Under the pieces are notes generated by a model. It saw only the letters and a list, made by a program, of their open reading frames with translations, was not told where the DNA came from and made no database searches. Below, in pieces: positions 37,140-48,475 of a DNA stretch of 64,000 bases. This DNA is from Platycnemis pennipes (taxonomy: Eukaryota > Arthropoda > Insecta > Odonata > Platycnemididae). The translations under genes were made by a program, and so were the position numbers. The DNA is taken from positions 43,600,698-43,664,697 of the forward strand of contig OW121855.1 in NCBI GenBank assembly GCA_933228895.1, read 5' to 3'. The first letter of the stretch is position 1. Every line of letters begins with the position of its first letter.

Positions 37140-37985
37140 GAATTTTTTAAATAGCCCGGTGAGCAGCAGTGGAGGGAACGAGAGAGAGAGAGAGGGAGAG
37201 GCGGTCGGAGTTGAAAAGATGTGCAAGTGAGGATTTGACTGTCTCAGAAGGGTGGACTTCTTAGCCAGAAGGTATTTGCGGGGGGCTGTTCGGGTGAGGG
37301 GGAAAAGGGGGGAGGCCGAAGTGGGGGTTCAGAGGCGGCAGGAATGCCGGGTAGGGATATTAGGGCAGCGGGGATAAAAGGAGAAGAGCGGCGAGGCATG
37401 ATGGGAAGAAGAAAGGGAAGGGTGGGAGCGAGGCATGAAGGCTGCGGGGAGGGGGTGGGGTGAGGTGGGGGAGGATTTTGAGGCGGCGGAGCGCGCAGTC
37501 ACGTGATCTGTGAACTCGCTTCTTTTTTTCCCTCCCATCCCCAGTACCCTTCCACCTCCACAGAGTTTTTCCTCACTCTTCCCCGACTGAACACGCCGAC
37601 CCCTCCTCCTCCTACTATCCTCTTTTTTCCTCGTCTTCTCTTTTTCCCCACGCCCCTCTTGTTTTCGCATTTTCTTCCTTCCCTCCTCTTTTTCTCTTTT
37701 TTCCCACAAACTCGCTCTCCCTCCCTCCCCCGCCGTCTTTCGTCAATTCCTGAAGCTCGTTCCGCAGAGCGGGTACAAGGTTGCGCGGTTGCCGCGAGTC
37801 AATTGTTGTTGATGTTGCGGCGGCGTACGGCTCGTTGGAAGAAGTTTTTTTCAGAATTCCTCTCCCCCGCGATTCGCTTTACGCTGTTTTTGAAATTTTC
37901 TGGCTCCACGCAGTAATTTGTACGAGGGTTATTAACTTTGGTTAAAGTTTTTCATTCTCCCTTTCCCGGACGGGATGGGGTGGTT
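37140..37985. promoter_or_regulatory. Purine/pyrimidine switch with E-box; candidate bidirectional promoter
   Basis: From about 37160 to 37490 the plus strand is strongly purine-rich (G/A). From about 37520 to 37740 it is strongly pyrimidine-rich (C/T). The junction holds GTCACGTGATC (37498-37508), a palindromic CACGTG E-box of the kind bound by bHLH factors. A skew flip around a factor site is typical of divergent promoters. Frames here (37329-37709 minus, Lys/Glu/Arg-rich; 37503-37916 plus, Phe/Pro/Leu-rich) mirror the base bias and are not taken as genes. Confidence 0.35.
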
Positions 37986-39620
37986 GTGCGTGACGTTCCC
38001 GCAGAGATGTTCTCTTCAATCCCCATTTTGGCCAATGGAACATCCGTGTAAGGTTTAAGAACTGGGTCAAAGTCGTTAGGTCGAGCACTTAATAATTCTA
38101 CTTCTAGCCTACTATCATGCATATTTTGTTTTGAGGTATTAGCGATTCTGTCCGAGCGCTAGGAAATGAGCGATAATATTTTTTGTTCACATAGTCCACA
38201 CATCTACCTAATACTTGGTGAGCAGTGATCCTCCTGCTTTTTAAGGGCTTACACTTCCGTTTAACCTCTCCAATAGTGAACACGGGATTTCGTTATTAAT
38301 ATGTGGAGGTACACCACGAAGGAATGCTGCTACTAGAAAACTATATTCCCTCTATCAATTTATTCAGCCGCGGTCATCCAAACCTCGATCTGAAGGTCTC
38401 ATAGATTTTTCGAACGAAAAAGCTTACTTCCATAGATATATATTTCATATTTTTCTTCGATTCTAATTCCAATATTTTATTTCATTGGCATATCTGCAAT
38501 TATGATACTGTCGTGGGAAATAATAATTGTTTTCAATCTTTTCGATGCAAATGTCAATACCTCAACTACCTAACTTCCTACCCTTTTTGTTTCATGCTGC
38601 ATTTCAAATCCATATAATGATAATTTTGATAGGGAGAAATCATTTATGAAATATTTTTCTATTATAACCTCATTGAATGTCGTGGATCAACTGTTCATAA
38701 AATCTTGTAACGGTTGCTATACGCGAGTAGCGGATTTTTACGGTATTTATGACGTTCATCAACGTGCCTTTAGCCTGCGGGCAGAAAATATTACACCAGA
38801 GTTTCCATCCATCCTCTTCGTTCAATTCTCTCTTCAAGCGACCTTTGATCAGAAATTTTGGGGTCACGTATACAAGAGACTCAACACCATATTTTCCCAC
38901 GCACATAAATATTTTATTAGTCAATGGGTTTGTGGACGCTTAAATGATAGTTCCCCATTTCATTAATGGAATTCAATTGCAATACCCATGTCATAAATTA
39001 TCAACTTAATTGTTATATTTGATTACAAGTTTCTTTGCCAGTCAGTGTAATTTGTTAATGAATAAGATGGAGATGCAAGTGAAAATGCATTAGGACTTTC
39101 ATGCCCGAATTGATGCAACGCGTTGCAAATAGTTTTATATTGCATTCATTATTTTAGTGGGAAGTGAATGCATGTTAGCAACGAGGAGAGAGACAGAGGT
39201 CCAGAAGAGATAATATGAATTCATACTATACAATATTATGACGGAAATTATTACGTATCTATTCGTAATTATTTTTCACGCGATTAATTTCTTTGACTCG
39301 GTTCCATGGTTTTAAAAGCCATTTACACGATGCTCGTCATTTTGAAGTCTGGTACATAGAGAAATGTGTCGAAAATTTCCTCATGGAAAGTAACGAATGG
39401 AAAGCTTTTTAAATGCGTGATAAACTGAACAGAAAAATACCCATGTCATATATTTACGCATTCATCCATGCAATCCACGATTTGATGCTGCTTCAAGATG
39501 TGCAGCGTATTTTTTTGTCAAAATGGTCTGAAGGCATGCGATTATACTATGCAGATTTTAACGGTTGGAGGAAGACGTGGGATACAATATTCTGTCTTCA
39601 TCAAACATTTATAGCCCTAA
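37986..39620. other. AT-rich DNA, no gene seen
   Basis: Frames at 38646-38966 (plus) and 38670-38924 (minus) overlap each other and have no recognised domain. Confidence 0.45.
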
Positions 39621-39621
39621 G

Positions 39622-39718
39622 ATTAGTTTGACTCAGCTCTCCACTACATTTTCTTATCGACTAATGTCTTACATTAGGTAATATAATTTTTCGCTTTCAC
39701 ATCCTCCACTACTTTGAG
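39622..39718 (-). pseudogene. Decayed LINE reverse-transcriptase C-terminal tail, copy 2
   Basis: On the minus strand, with internal stops, the sequence encodes VEDVKAKNY and then WRAESN before a stop. These match, in the same order and spacing, the tail of the better copy at 59.46 kb (VKGKKY ... WRATSHQ). It is a short, heavily damaged fragment of a non-LTR retrotransposon ORF2 end. Inferred by similarity to the copy in this same window. Confidence 0.55.
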
Positions 39719-41109
39719 TAAAATATATAAACCGGAATTTAAAATGCTTAGCACAGCATAGTTTGGCCACAGGAGAGTCGATGGTTATGAATTTCATTTG
39801 AGAGGTTTAATTGGACTTTGGCGATTCGAAATTTACGACCTCAATCGATGAAAATAATTTTGAAAGGGACGTTGGCAACGAAAATGTTCATTAGTTATTT
39901 TTTTCACCCGGACCAAACTTGTAGTCATTAAGAGACTCCGTGGAAATGCTCTCACGTGTATAGTCCTTGCCCATTTTGTCGTGGAGGTGATTCGATACGG
40001 TGGCGGGGCATAGTGGGCGGCTTTCCAACGTTTTAGAGTTTTCTTGATCAACGGATTCCGAGGCGTTTTTTTAATAAGGCCTGCATCGGCTTGACCTCGC
40101 CTGCTATCTTCCCCTCACACTTCTCGGCGCTGTTCCTCCCCTTCTTACTTGAGGCTTTACGCCCGACTTCGCTCCTGCCTTCCTACTTAGTTCCTACCTC
40201 ATAACTTGATCCAACTCTACCCTTGGATTAAATTTCGTTTCGACCACGTGGTGCTATGTGCGTATTGTGTAAAGGCATCGTATTGGATCATCTGTTTTTT
40301 AGTTTCATCACGCTGTCTTACTCAAAGCTTTCATTCAAGACGTATAATATGGGAATTTTTGTTTTGAATATTGACTATGCAAATTTTTTTAAACTATTAG
40401 TTATGAGGACATGCACAGATTGAATAAAAGCATATCAAGTAAGTAGGATTGACGGATCATATATAATAATATCAAATGTAAATGATTGAGAATTAAACTC
40501 GGGGACAAAATTTTGAGCTGCTGTTTTACTGGCCCAAGTTATTTTGATGGACCATTTAAATTGAATCTTTCTTTCTAAAGTGAATCTTTCATTTAAAACA
40601 TCTATCCTTTATCTATAATTTTATTTTCAACCATGGTCCGGACTGCTTCTGGTCTACTTCCCTCTAATTCACCGCAGTCGAACTTCTTACAGCAATTCCT
40701 CTTCCTCAGCATTACTTTTATTTCTCCGTTATATCTCTCTATCCATCATTTCCACTACTCTAAACCTATATCACATATGCCTTCATCTAATCTCCTCTTC
40801 CAAGGCTCTAGTTTTGGACCCATAAAACACTACATACCTTGATTGATTCTCCACATGTATTTTGTCTGCAACCTTTGTCGGGGCCTTTGATATCAGATCT
40901 CATGTGCTAAGAAATGTTTTCCACTCTTTTTAAATCATCCTTATGATATCTATTGTGCAGTGCCCAAATTTGCGAAATATGTGAACTATTCTATGTCTTA
41001 TTCATGCTTTCTATACTTTAAACGTAATTTTATATTATGTGTAATTTTATTTTACTTATAGGTGCCACAAAAACAGTTCATATTTTGCATCTTTCATTTG
41101 TTCTCTTGC
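39719..41109. other. No gene seen
   Basis: Mostly AT-rich. 40.08-40.22 kb is a short pyrimidine-rich patch. 40.63-40.86 kb is a C/T-rich stretch of low complexity. Neither could be matched to a known repeat or gene. Confidence 0.45.
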
Positions 41110-41670
41110 CAAAATAATGGTGGTTTTCATTTTAAATCACTCGGGTAAATGCGAGGTCGGTCATCTCAAGGTCCTACCTCTTCCCACATTTCCCCTCTGT
41201 TCGGTCCTGCACCAGGCTTATTGTCCTTTCTCACTTATTCTCTCCTCTCTCGTTCCTCCACTCCCTCCATTTTTTTCTCGTTCCCCCTCTTCTCCCCGTC
41301 CGCAGCCTTTCCTTTTTCCTCCACCTCTCCCTCACTTCTCTTTCCGCCCCTCACCCCAACTCCTCCCGCGGCCCGCCTTGTCCGCCTCGAGGGCATTCTT
41401 TTCGCATAGTCGGCCCTCGGTTTCCATCGGGTTTCGAGCTCCAACCTCCCGACGGGGCTCTAAAAATAAAAACTCCAGATCCTTCTCCCGTCCGCATGTC
41501 CCACACTTTTCCTCTATCTCCTTCTCCCTCAATCTAATTGCAGTCCTCTGTCCGCCAAGGTCCGGATTCGTCGGGACGATCACCCCTTTGACTTGTAGTC
41601 TAGGGTCGCGTGCATGTCGAGAATGCCGGAGCGAAAACGGATCTTGTTGTTTTTTTCTAGATTTGAATTA
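41110..41670. other. GC/pyrimidine-rich island
   Basis: A strong C/T bias on the plus strand at about 41180-41390, then CpG-containing mixed sequence. Frames on both strands (41117-41671 plus, Ser/Pro/Leu-rich; 41235-41444 minus, Glu/Lys/Arg-rich) follow the base bias. Confidence 0.4.
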
Positions 41671-42735
41671 AATTATTTTTTACGGTTGTGCACGAAAGAT
41701 CCAACGCTAAAATACGTCTTCCATGTATTTCTTCCACTTCTCATTTCACAGACAGCAGTTTCTAGATAAATGGGCTTCTCGACGAAAGGGTTCTTTGTGA
41801 AATTTCAGTCATCGACCACCGTGACTTACTCAGCGTGAGATGTAGCTCTCTAGACCGCTTATATAGCGCTTTTTTTCGAATGATGGTAATAGTATTTTAG
41901 AAATGGCACAATACTCGTAGGTACCATTCCTCAGGTCATCGTGGCAATGCCCATGGATGTTGTAATCTCATTCTATTTGCTGTTTTAAATATTGCAGCGA
42001 GATGAGCTAATGAATGATATTACTTCTTTAGGCTGTATTCAGCTCTTGAAGTTATTATCACATTAGAACCTCCCTCATTGTTCAGCCACAATCTATTTAT
42101 TATTGACTGACGCTCAGCTAACTTTGCTTGAAAAAATTCGACCTAGTCATTCAAAGTTTAAGGTCACTGTATGGTTCTTCAATGCCAGTTTATGTGCACC
42201 GTAAATATTCGTTCACCCCTCAAACTAGTCTCCGACTTTCGCTGTCTGAATCCCCATGGTGGCAATAATGTTGGCATCGATCCACCACCTTGTTTCTTGA
42301 AGGCTGGGAAAGGGAATCGATTCACTTGGCGTGCGTGCGAGACCGCGGAGCGTTTATTTCTCGAGAGGATGAAAGTCGTTTTATTTTGCTCGACGATTTG
42401 CGGCACGATTCGGCCGCTGAATTCGAAGGAAAATATGAATATTTTTGTCGTGGGTCTTGCTTCAGGAGTCCTTCTTCTCCAAGTTTTAATGCCGAAGGGC
42501 GCCTATAATATAAATAGTTCAATGTGGGAAAGCTCCTTTTTCAATATTTAATTAACTTTTAGGTTAGCGTTGTTTACCTGACCTGTTTATGATTTTGGCA
42601 TCGTATTGCCTACTTTGCTTAGACCTGTTTGCTTTTCTTGTACTGTGCTAAATTTCCTCCGTATTTTTTTCGTATCAACCTTCAGCATCTTCATACTTAA
42701 AAGACTCTAGGATTCCACAGAGACGAGGGACATCT
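41671..42735. other. No gene called; balanced block at 42.17-42.55 kb
   Basis: 42.17-42.55 kb carries three overlapping frames (42171-42551 plus, 42290-42508 plus, 42179-42406 minus) with mixed, non-repetitive composition. The 42290 frame has an acidic stretch (AEFEGKYEYF) but no domain known to me. This is one of the few segments with exon-like composition. Confidence 0.3.
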
Positions 42736-42739
42736 TGAT

Positions 42740-42815
42740 ATTCACTTATTATAACACAAGACCTGAAATTAGGGGATTCTGGGTTTGAGTCCCGATCAAC
42801 CTGAACAATTTTTCT
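42740..42815 (+). repeat. Degenerate tRNA-like SINE head
   Basis: B-box-like GGGTTTGAGTCCC (42781-42793) with weak upstream A box. It immediately precedes a triplicated segment. Confidence 0.4.
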
Positions 42816-42840
42816 CTGAAGAAATTATGCTCCCATCAGT

Positions 42841-43008
42841 CACATAGCAAATTTGGGTCAGTTTACCTAGGTATCAATCACATATAACTGCAATACACTG
42901 ATAAATCAGTGTATTGCAGTTATATGTGATCATCGATGCCATCATTCACATAGCAAATTTGGGTCAGTTTACCTCGGTATCAATCACATATAACTGCAAT
43001 ACACTGAT
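42841..43008. repeat. Direct 62-bp repeat with an inverted 26-bp copy between
   Basis: 42841-42902 and 42947-43008 are 62-base direct repeats differing at one position (CCTAGG versus CCTCGG). Between them, 42905-42930 is a perfect inverted copy of the last 26 bases of the first repeat, separated from it by only two bases. It therefore forms a tight 26-bp hairpin. This direct-inverted-direct order is what template switching at a replication fork leaves. Confidence 0.9.
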
Positions 43009-43672
43009 TGATCTTGAATTTCCACTATTACTTTTGAGAATAATAATTCCATCTCTGACGCCATTAGCAGCGGCGCGAAAGTGGTGCGAACTCAAGGCAA
43101 CGGTATTAAATTAGTAACGTGAAGGCAGTATTTAGTAATATATTTTTACGGATATATTCTTAACTGTTGTATTTTTTACATTTTTTAGTTGAATTGACTT
43201 GCGTACTTTTTTGCTGAAAGTTCCACTATTTTTTGTTTACGAGCCAAAAGAGCCAAGAGAGTATGGGGTAGAGGTGATCAGTTTTCTTTCGTCGATCCTC
43301 TCTCGTCTCATCTATTTAGGCTAGGGACAGCCTCGTAGCTTAATTTTAGGATATATTTTGGGAAAATCGCAATTACCCTTCTCTCACACACGGATTAAGT
43401 ACTTAATGCTGAACTTTTTCGTAGAAGTCTTCCTGGCATTTAAGTACATCTCTGGTACATTCATTCATACCTTCTAAACCTATCTTTTCCCCTGATCCAC
43501 ATAGTTCTTCTCTTTCATTTTTGTTGATCACCTTTCATTTGTATATTCGTAGAAGAAGATAGTTTTGAACATGGAAAAGTCACTTCAACCTGCTGTCCTT
43601 ACGAACTACGTATTTGATTTTTTGGAGAAAAGTCTTTTAATTGAAGTAAGATCTGGTTCTTCCACGGTGCAT
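43009..43672. other. AT-rich DNA, no gene seen
   Basis: Nothing recognised. Confidence 0.45.
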
Positions 43673-43852
43673 CTGTGGAAAGAATTTCTGTAGGCCCTTC
43701 CACTGGGTTAGTGTCTCTATTGCTGCCGATGTTCCGAAGACTGACACGGATATCATCTTGAGGGTTCAGTAATCCTAGAAACGATGGCTGAGTCGGTCGG
43801 TAGCACTAGAGACACTAACCCAGTGGAAAGCTCGAGAGAATTTCTTTCACCA
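43673..43852. mobile_element. Fold-back element with about 55-bp arms
   Basis: The left arm (about 43676-43731) and right arm (about 43793-43850) are inverted repeats. Both contain CCACTGGGTTAGTGTCTCTA or its complement. The centre, on the minus strand, carries CAAGATGATATCCGTGTCAG and then TTCGGAACATCGGCAGC. This resembles the CUGANGA...GAAAC order of a hammerhead motif, but with changes in both conserved parts. The arm core TCCACTGGGTTA resembles TCCACCGGGTAA in the 12.0-kb element, so the two are probably related. No clear target duplication was found. Confidence 0.5.
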
Positions 43853-44265
43853 TTCTTTTAATTTTTTAACGTATTAACTTCAGGATTCCATATTGTGCAA
43901 GGTAGAAGTACTCATAGGTGTTAGGGACTCCAACGGCAAAGGTTATTTTGCACCTTCTAGTCTAAAATCTTAATTTAATAATAGTAGAAGATGAATAACG
44001 GAATGTATTTTTGAAATTCGAATTTAAAAAAAGGTAAGTGTGCAAACACGCCAAAAATCGCCAAATATGTAGTTTAAATAAATTAAATTGGTACCAGTTG
44101 TAATAATAAAATTGACCCTCAGGGTAATAAAACGCATTAATTAAAGAGCCTTAAGGAGATTCCGCATCGATGTAATTTAGGTACTATTTCATTGTTATTT
44201 ATGTTTTAATACACATGCAGTCCCCTTAAGAGGCCGTATAAAACATGGCGTGGGTGATGCCTAAT
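43853..44265. other. AT-rich DNA, no gene seen
   Basis: Nothing recognised. Confidence 0.45.
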
Positions 44266-44735
44266 CGTTTTCAAACACCCCATTCTGGTTTCATTAGGCT
44301 AGCGTGCCAAAACCTCCTCCAGTACATTCTAACCTCCTTGGTTTTGGTGGGCTCCGGGTGACTATCACCGAGGTGAAGGCGTTTTCCTCGCCAATAACTT
44401 CCAATTTTCTCGTCCAGTCGATTGCCACCCCTTGCGACTTCTTCCCTCCCCCATTCTTTCCACCACACTCCACTCGTGCACCACTCCTCGGCCATCTCAA
44501 CTGCCGCACCTCATCGACCCCTCTCCCCCCTCTCATCCTCCCTTCTCCGTCTCTTCCATCGCAGGCCACTCTCACCAGAACGATCAAAACAAGACACCCA
44601 TCCCTCGGTCTCATCCCTACTTCCCTCCGGCACCCTCCATTCGGTATTCTCCTCTCTCATCCTTCCTCACCAGTCACAATCGTGTTGTGGCGATCGACCT
44701 CTCATCACTCACCCCCTCTATATTTGAAGATATTT
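44266..44735. other. Pyrimidine-rich island
   Basis: Strong C/T bias on the plus strand (about 44420-44720). Three overlapping plus-strand frames are Ser/Pro/Leu/His-rich, and minus frames mirror them as Gly/Arg/Glu-rich. No gene called. Confidence 0.4.
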
Positions 44736-44769
44736 TTCATTGGTTAACTGGCGCCTGCTTGCGATGCGT

Positions 44770-45090
44770 GTGTAGAGCATTTTGAGTTCAGTGCTCCGTC
44801 CGTCGGATGGGACGTTAATCTGTGGTCCCCTTTGTTGTGATTGCTTTCAAGTTGAAAATGTTGGTAACGCTATTGCAGCATCTTAACGGCAGTTATTTTT
44901 AAAAGTGAAAGTACGTAAATAAATAAAATTCACTTTGGAAACCACCCTTGCAGTTGCGTTTTATTTATTTGAGGAACGAATATTTATTTATCCACTGCCC
45001 TAACTGAAATTCAGAGCACCCTTTGAGCCTTTCATTCAGAGAAGGTTAATGATGGGTTTCTCTCCACCCTTCCTTCTTACCATTTAATAC
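44770..45090 (+). repeat. SINE, GTCCGTCGGATGGGACG family, copy 3, split by an insertion
   Basis: The left part (44770-44834) carries TTGAGTTCAGTGCTCCGTCC and CGTCGGATGGGACGTTAA. The right part (45019-45090) resumes with CTTTGAGCCTTTCATTCAGA and TTTCTCTCCACCCTTCC. When the 184 bases between are set aside, the two parts follow the same order as the intact copy at 24.96 kb. The break is flanked by a 7-base repeat, CCCTTTG (44828-44834 and 45019-45025). Confidence 0.75.
44835..45018. mobile_element. 184-bp insertion inside the SINE
   Basis: AT-rich block bounded by the 7-bp duplication CCCTTTG. It has no obvious terminal inverted repeats and no open frame. The duplication points to transposition and not a local rearrangement. 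The family was not identified. Confidence 0.6.
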
Positions 45091-45744
45091 TTATCCTTTT
45101 ACTTTTCCTCCCGGTCTGAAGCGCCTTTAAGTTCGGGCCATGCTTGATAGCACAGATAATGAACACTCTCATTTTCTGTTTCTATCTCGTTGGTTGTTTC
45201 ATCCACTCTCGACAGTAGCGAAAAATCCGCAATTGACTTCCGTTCGTATGCGGTGTGTAATGAATTGACACGATATAATCTAATTTTCCGTTCCATTATC
45301 GGCCGTAGTGACGATGTCGAATGAAATGAATGTCGCGACATTTTAATTTTAGACCCATCATGCGTCGTAAGTTTATGAGTTGTCGTTGAAGTGAAGATAA
45401 CCCCGCAGGCAATAAATGGTCTTGCTTCGAGATAAGCCTTATTTAGCTAAAAGAAATGACTTGCTCGCGCCGTGGGTGAAAATAACTTGACGGCTTTCCA
45501 TTGCAGAAAGGTGGCAGTTGACACCGTTCTCAGTGCAGAATTTAAATTGATATCACCCAGTTCCAGCGGCCATCTCGGCCTAATTTCCTGTTTTATTCCC
45601 ACGATTAGTTGTAATTTGTCCTCAAAAGATTGTATCTTTCCTTGTTATCTATCATTGTACTATGACCTTTCCCTTGGTTTGCGTGTTATAAAACAATGAA
45701 AACTTGATTTACTTTCCCACGCATTCCATTAGTTGATTCAAATT
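45091..45744. other. Balanced, non-repetitive block
   Basis: Mixed composition with frames on both strands (45099-45341 minus, 45472-45699 plus). No domain recognised. It looks unlike the repeats around it and is a candidate for conserved non-coding DNA. Confidence 0.3.
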
Positions 45745-45950
45745 ACCGGTCCCGGTGGCGCGCGCGGCGGGGTAAATCCCTCGCCTGTCAATCCCAGCGT
45801 CGCGGGTTCGAATCCCGCCCGGGGAGGATTTTCACTTCCTGGGGCATGAATATCTGTGCTTGTTCAATTGTTATATGTTAAAAAGTCCGGTGTAAAGACC
45901 TTCTATGTTGTTTTCAGGTTATTGATATATAAATAAAAATAGGTATTGAA
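45745..45950 (+). repeat. tRNA-derived SINE, CCGGTGGCG family, copy B
   Basis: The head GGTCCCGGTGGCGCGCGCGG is followed by a perfect B box, GGGTTCGAATCCC (45804-45816). The T-arm stem GCGGG/CCCGC is intact. The body (GGATTTTCACTTCCTGGGGC, then TGAATATCTGTGCTTG) aligns with the copy at 4.0 kb. The acceptor stem does not close cleanly, so it is a SINE and not a tRNA gene. This copy is less diverged than copy A. Confidence 0.85.
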
Positions 45951-47030
45951 ATTATATTTTGGTTATCTATATATGTAATACCTAAATAAATAAATTTATA
46001 TTCTACTTCAGAATACGAATTATAAAATCATTATTCTGGATATTTTGGATAGTAAGTAGCCATTTAAATGTATTATTCGAGTAAAGGTTTACGCGCCCTT
46101 GTTTAGATAATCTCTGCGTAATTCGGGTCTTCGTACATTGTTTTTTTTAACGACTTCCACAGCTATCTCCTATTTTTTAAAACAATTCACTCCGACGAAG
46201 ACGTAACCCTAATGTAGATGACATTTAAACGCATTCTTAGATGAGCTAAAATTAAGTATAATTGTGAGTATAATCGTATTGAGTAAGGGATGTTTGGGAA
46301 TTTAGGGGATTTTGAATATTTGATGTAATGTTCTAAATGGCATATACCAGCTTTATACAATAGTATCATGCTGATTAAAGTATTATAAAACCTATTCATT
46401 CATTGAAAAATTCATTTTAGTCGTATTATCGAAGATTTTCATGATGAATATATGTTGATTGTAATTTATGAGGCCTTTTCATCTTGAAGCATAAATTTCA
46501 TCTCGCCTTAAACATTTCCTGTAGGTAAATACGTAAAATGCTGATATTCGTCGGAAAAAAAATCTGCAATTTCGATTTCCCATTGAAGCTATATTGCAGC
46601 ATAATTTGCAACTTTCAGGTCCAGTTTTATAATATCTGGTTAACTATTTTAAAGGTGCAAAAACCAATGTGGTTCTGCTTATCTGCAGTAAAATTTCATG
46701 TCAACCAATTGTTTGCCTCGCTTCCTTTTGGTATCCATAAATTTCGGCAACCGTTAAAGATACTTGATGTCTACACAAAAGTGATGGTTAACGATACATT
46801 ATAAAACTGGGCATTTATTTAATACTGTCAAATATTTTAGAAGGATTTATGTAAATTGTATAAATTCCTTACGTTTTTAAATGTTATTTTTATCCTATTT
46901 CTTTAACCAGCCAATCGAAGGTTTGCTGGTTAGGAAAGAATCTTTGTTTACGTATGGGCAGTTAAGTATTAGTTTGTAACATGAACCTTTCGTAAAGATT
47001 AAAGCGCTAATACCTGAAGTGTATCCACCA
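45951..47030. other. AT-rich DNA, no gene seen
   Basis: Nothing recognised beyond short AT-rich frames. Confidence 0.5.
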
Positions 47031-47960
47031 AGAGTGGCCGGTCGGTGATCAAATCTTACTTGAATAGGGACCGAAGTAATGGAATTCGACGGTAACGGGG
47101 AGAAGCGATTTGCTATTCAAGGAGGAGGTTGATATGGAAGGGAGGGTCTGTTTGGGATTGCGGCTCCCAAGTTTAATCATCGCCGTGGGTACGAAATTCA
47201 ACCCTTACCTCCTCACCCGCGACGGATCACCACGTATTATTCTTGGGCATTTCTTGGAGAGGTAGGGAGATCCTGAGAGGGCAAGATGAGATGGTGATTT
47301 ACGCTCTTCCATTCGTTTTCTCCTGCCGCACGCGTCGTTGACTCATAGCCCGGAGTCCCTTTGGTGTTGACGGGAGGCCCGGAGCCAACGTTGTGTCTGG
47401 TCGAGAGGGAGGGTGGGGGGTGGGGTTTCGGCGCGACTAGGGTGACCAGAGAGCGTGGATGCTGCGAGAATTGGACCCAGGGGATGCGCGGCCATTTCCA
47501 GCGGGCACTGAAAAGTGACGGAACGGGGCAGGTGCCCCCGATTGACCCCCCTTCTCGACCCCCCTCGCCTCTTCCCTCTCCGGCGGCAAGAGGGAGCGGG
47601 TAGCACGGAAATAGCCGTGGGTCCGTGGATAAAAAGGCTCGAGGAATGGGAAAGGGGGGGACGGAGCGTAGATTGGATTCTTGAGGGATGAGGACTGGTC
47701 CGTTTGGAGGAGGGGGAGAAAGGAGGACGAGTCTCCCGGTCCCTCCAGGGTCGAATCCGTTCGCTGTGATCGACCCCAGACGCTCGGCGAGTGAGTGCCT
47801 CCGTGGTGGCGACGGCAGATGAAGCAGCGAGGTTTACGCATTTCGTTACCATAACCCTCATATCTCTCTCTTTCACTCATGCCGCCCGAGATAAATCTTC
47901 CGGCAGTCGTCCAAATCCTCTACCTTAAAGGGAAGCCAGCCTGAAGTGCTGGAAGGCATG
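47031..47960. other. GC-rich island with purine bias
   Basis: A CpG-rich block with purine-rich plus strand (47.39-47.42 and 47.58-47.73 kb). The long minus-strand frames (47343-47876, 177 codons; 47437-47880, 147 codons) are Ser/Pro/Arg-rich and overlap one another. Without a recognised domain they are attributed to composition. Possible regulatory DNA or untranslated exon. Confidence 0.4.
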
Positions 47961-48475
47961 CCTTGAAAATATCTGTGTGGTCCACCGCGTGGAAAGTTCG
48001 ATCAATGTTTTAGGGCATGAAAACTTTCTTTGGGGAAATCCTTTCCCCATGTCAGAGAATTGGAGGGAATTTCACCTTAGGGTGTGTCGTGGAAAGGGAG
48101 GGTGAAATCTGGAAGACATCCTTTGCCCTCTGAGGAAGTTTTCATTAGGCATTCTGTAATTAATTTGCGAATACCGGCCAATGTATGAAGTATTAGTAGT
48201 TTCTATACAGTCTGAACATGGCATGAAAGAGAGAATTGTTTAAGATTGTACCAATATGAATGTACAGAATCTCCTCAAATATAAATATCACCTTCTATAC
48301 TTCACAAAATAGACATTGAAGATTATTGAAAATCTCATTTTTTATTGCCTGTTTTGTATTTATTCATTATTTGTAATTTACTCAAGATTTTATTTCATAT
48401 GTAACTCTAAAATACAATTGGGTATAAAACTTCCATTGTCGATGGAAATCCCTATGTTATCAGGTTATCATTATG
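47961..48475. other. Unassigned DNA
   Basis: Moderate to AT-rich, no gene seen. Confidence 0.45.

Noticed and set aside
37329..37709. 126-codon Lys/Glu/Arg-rich minus-strand frame
   Set aside because: Direct reflection of the purine/pyrimidine tract; the opposite-strand frame is equally open.
45745..45830. Functional tRNA gene
   Set aside because: The B box and T arm are intact, but the acceptor stem does not close and the same non-tRNA body follows in the 4.0-kb copy, so it is a SINE.
47343..47876. 177-codon minus-strand frame
   Set aside because: Ser/Pro/Arg-rich, overlapped by another long frame on the same strand; explained by base composition.
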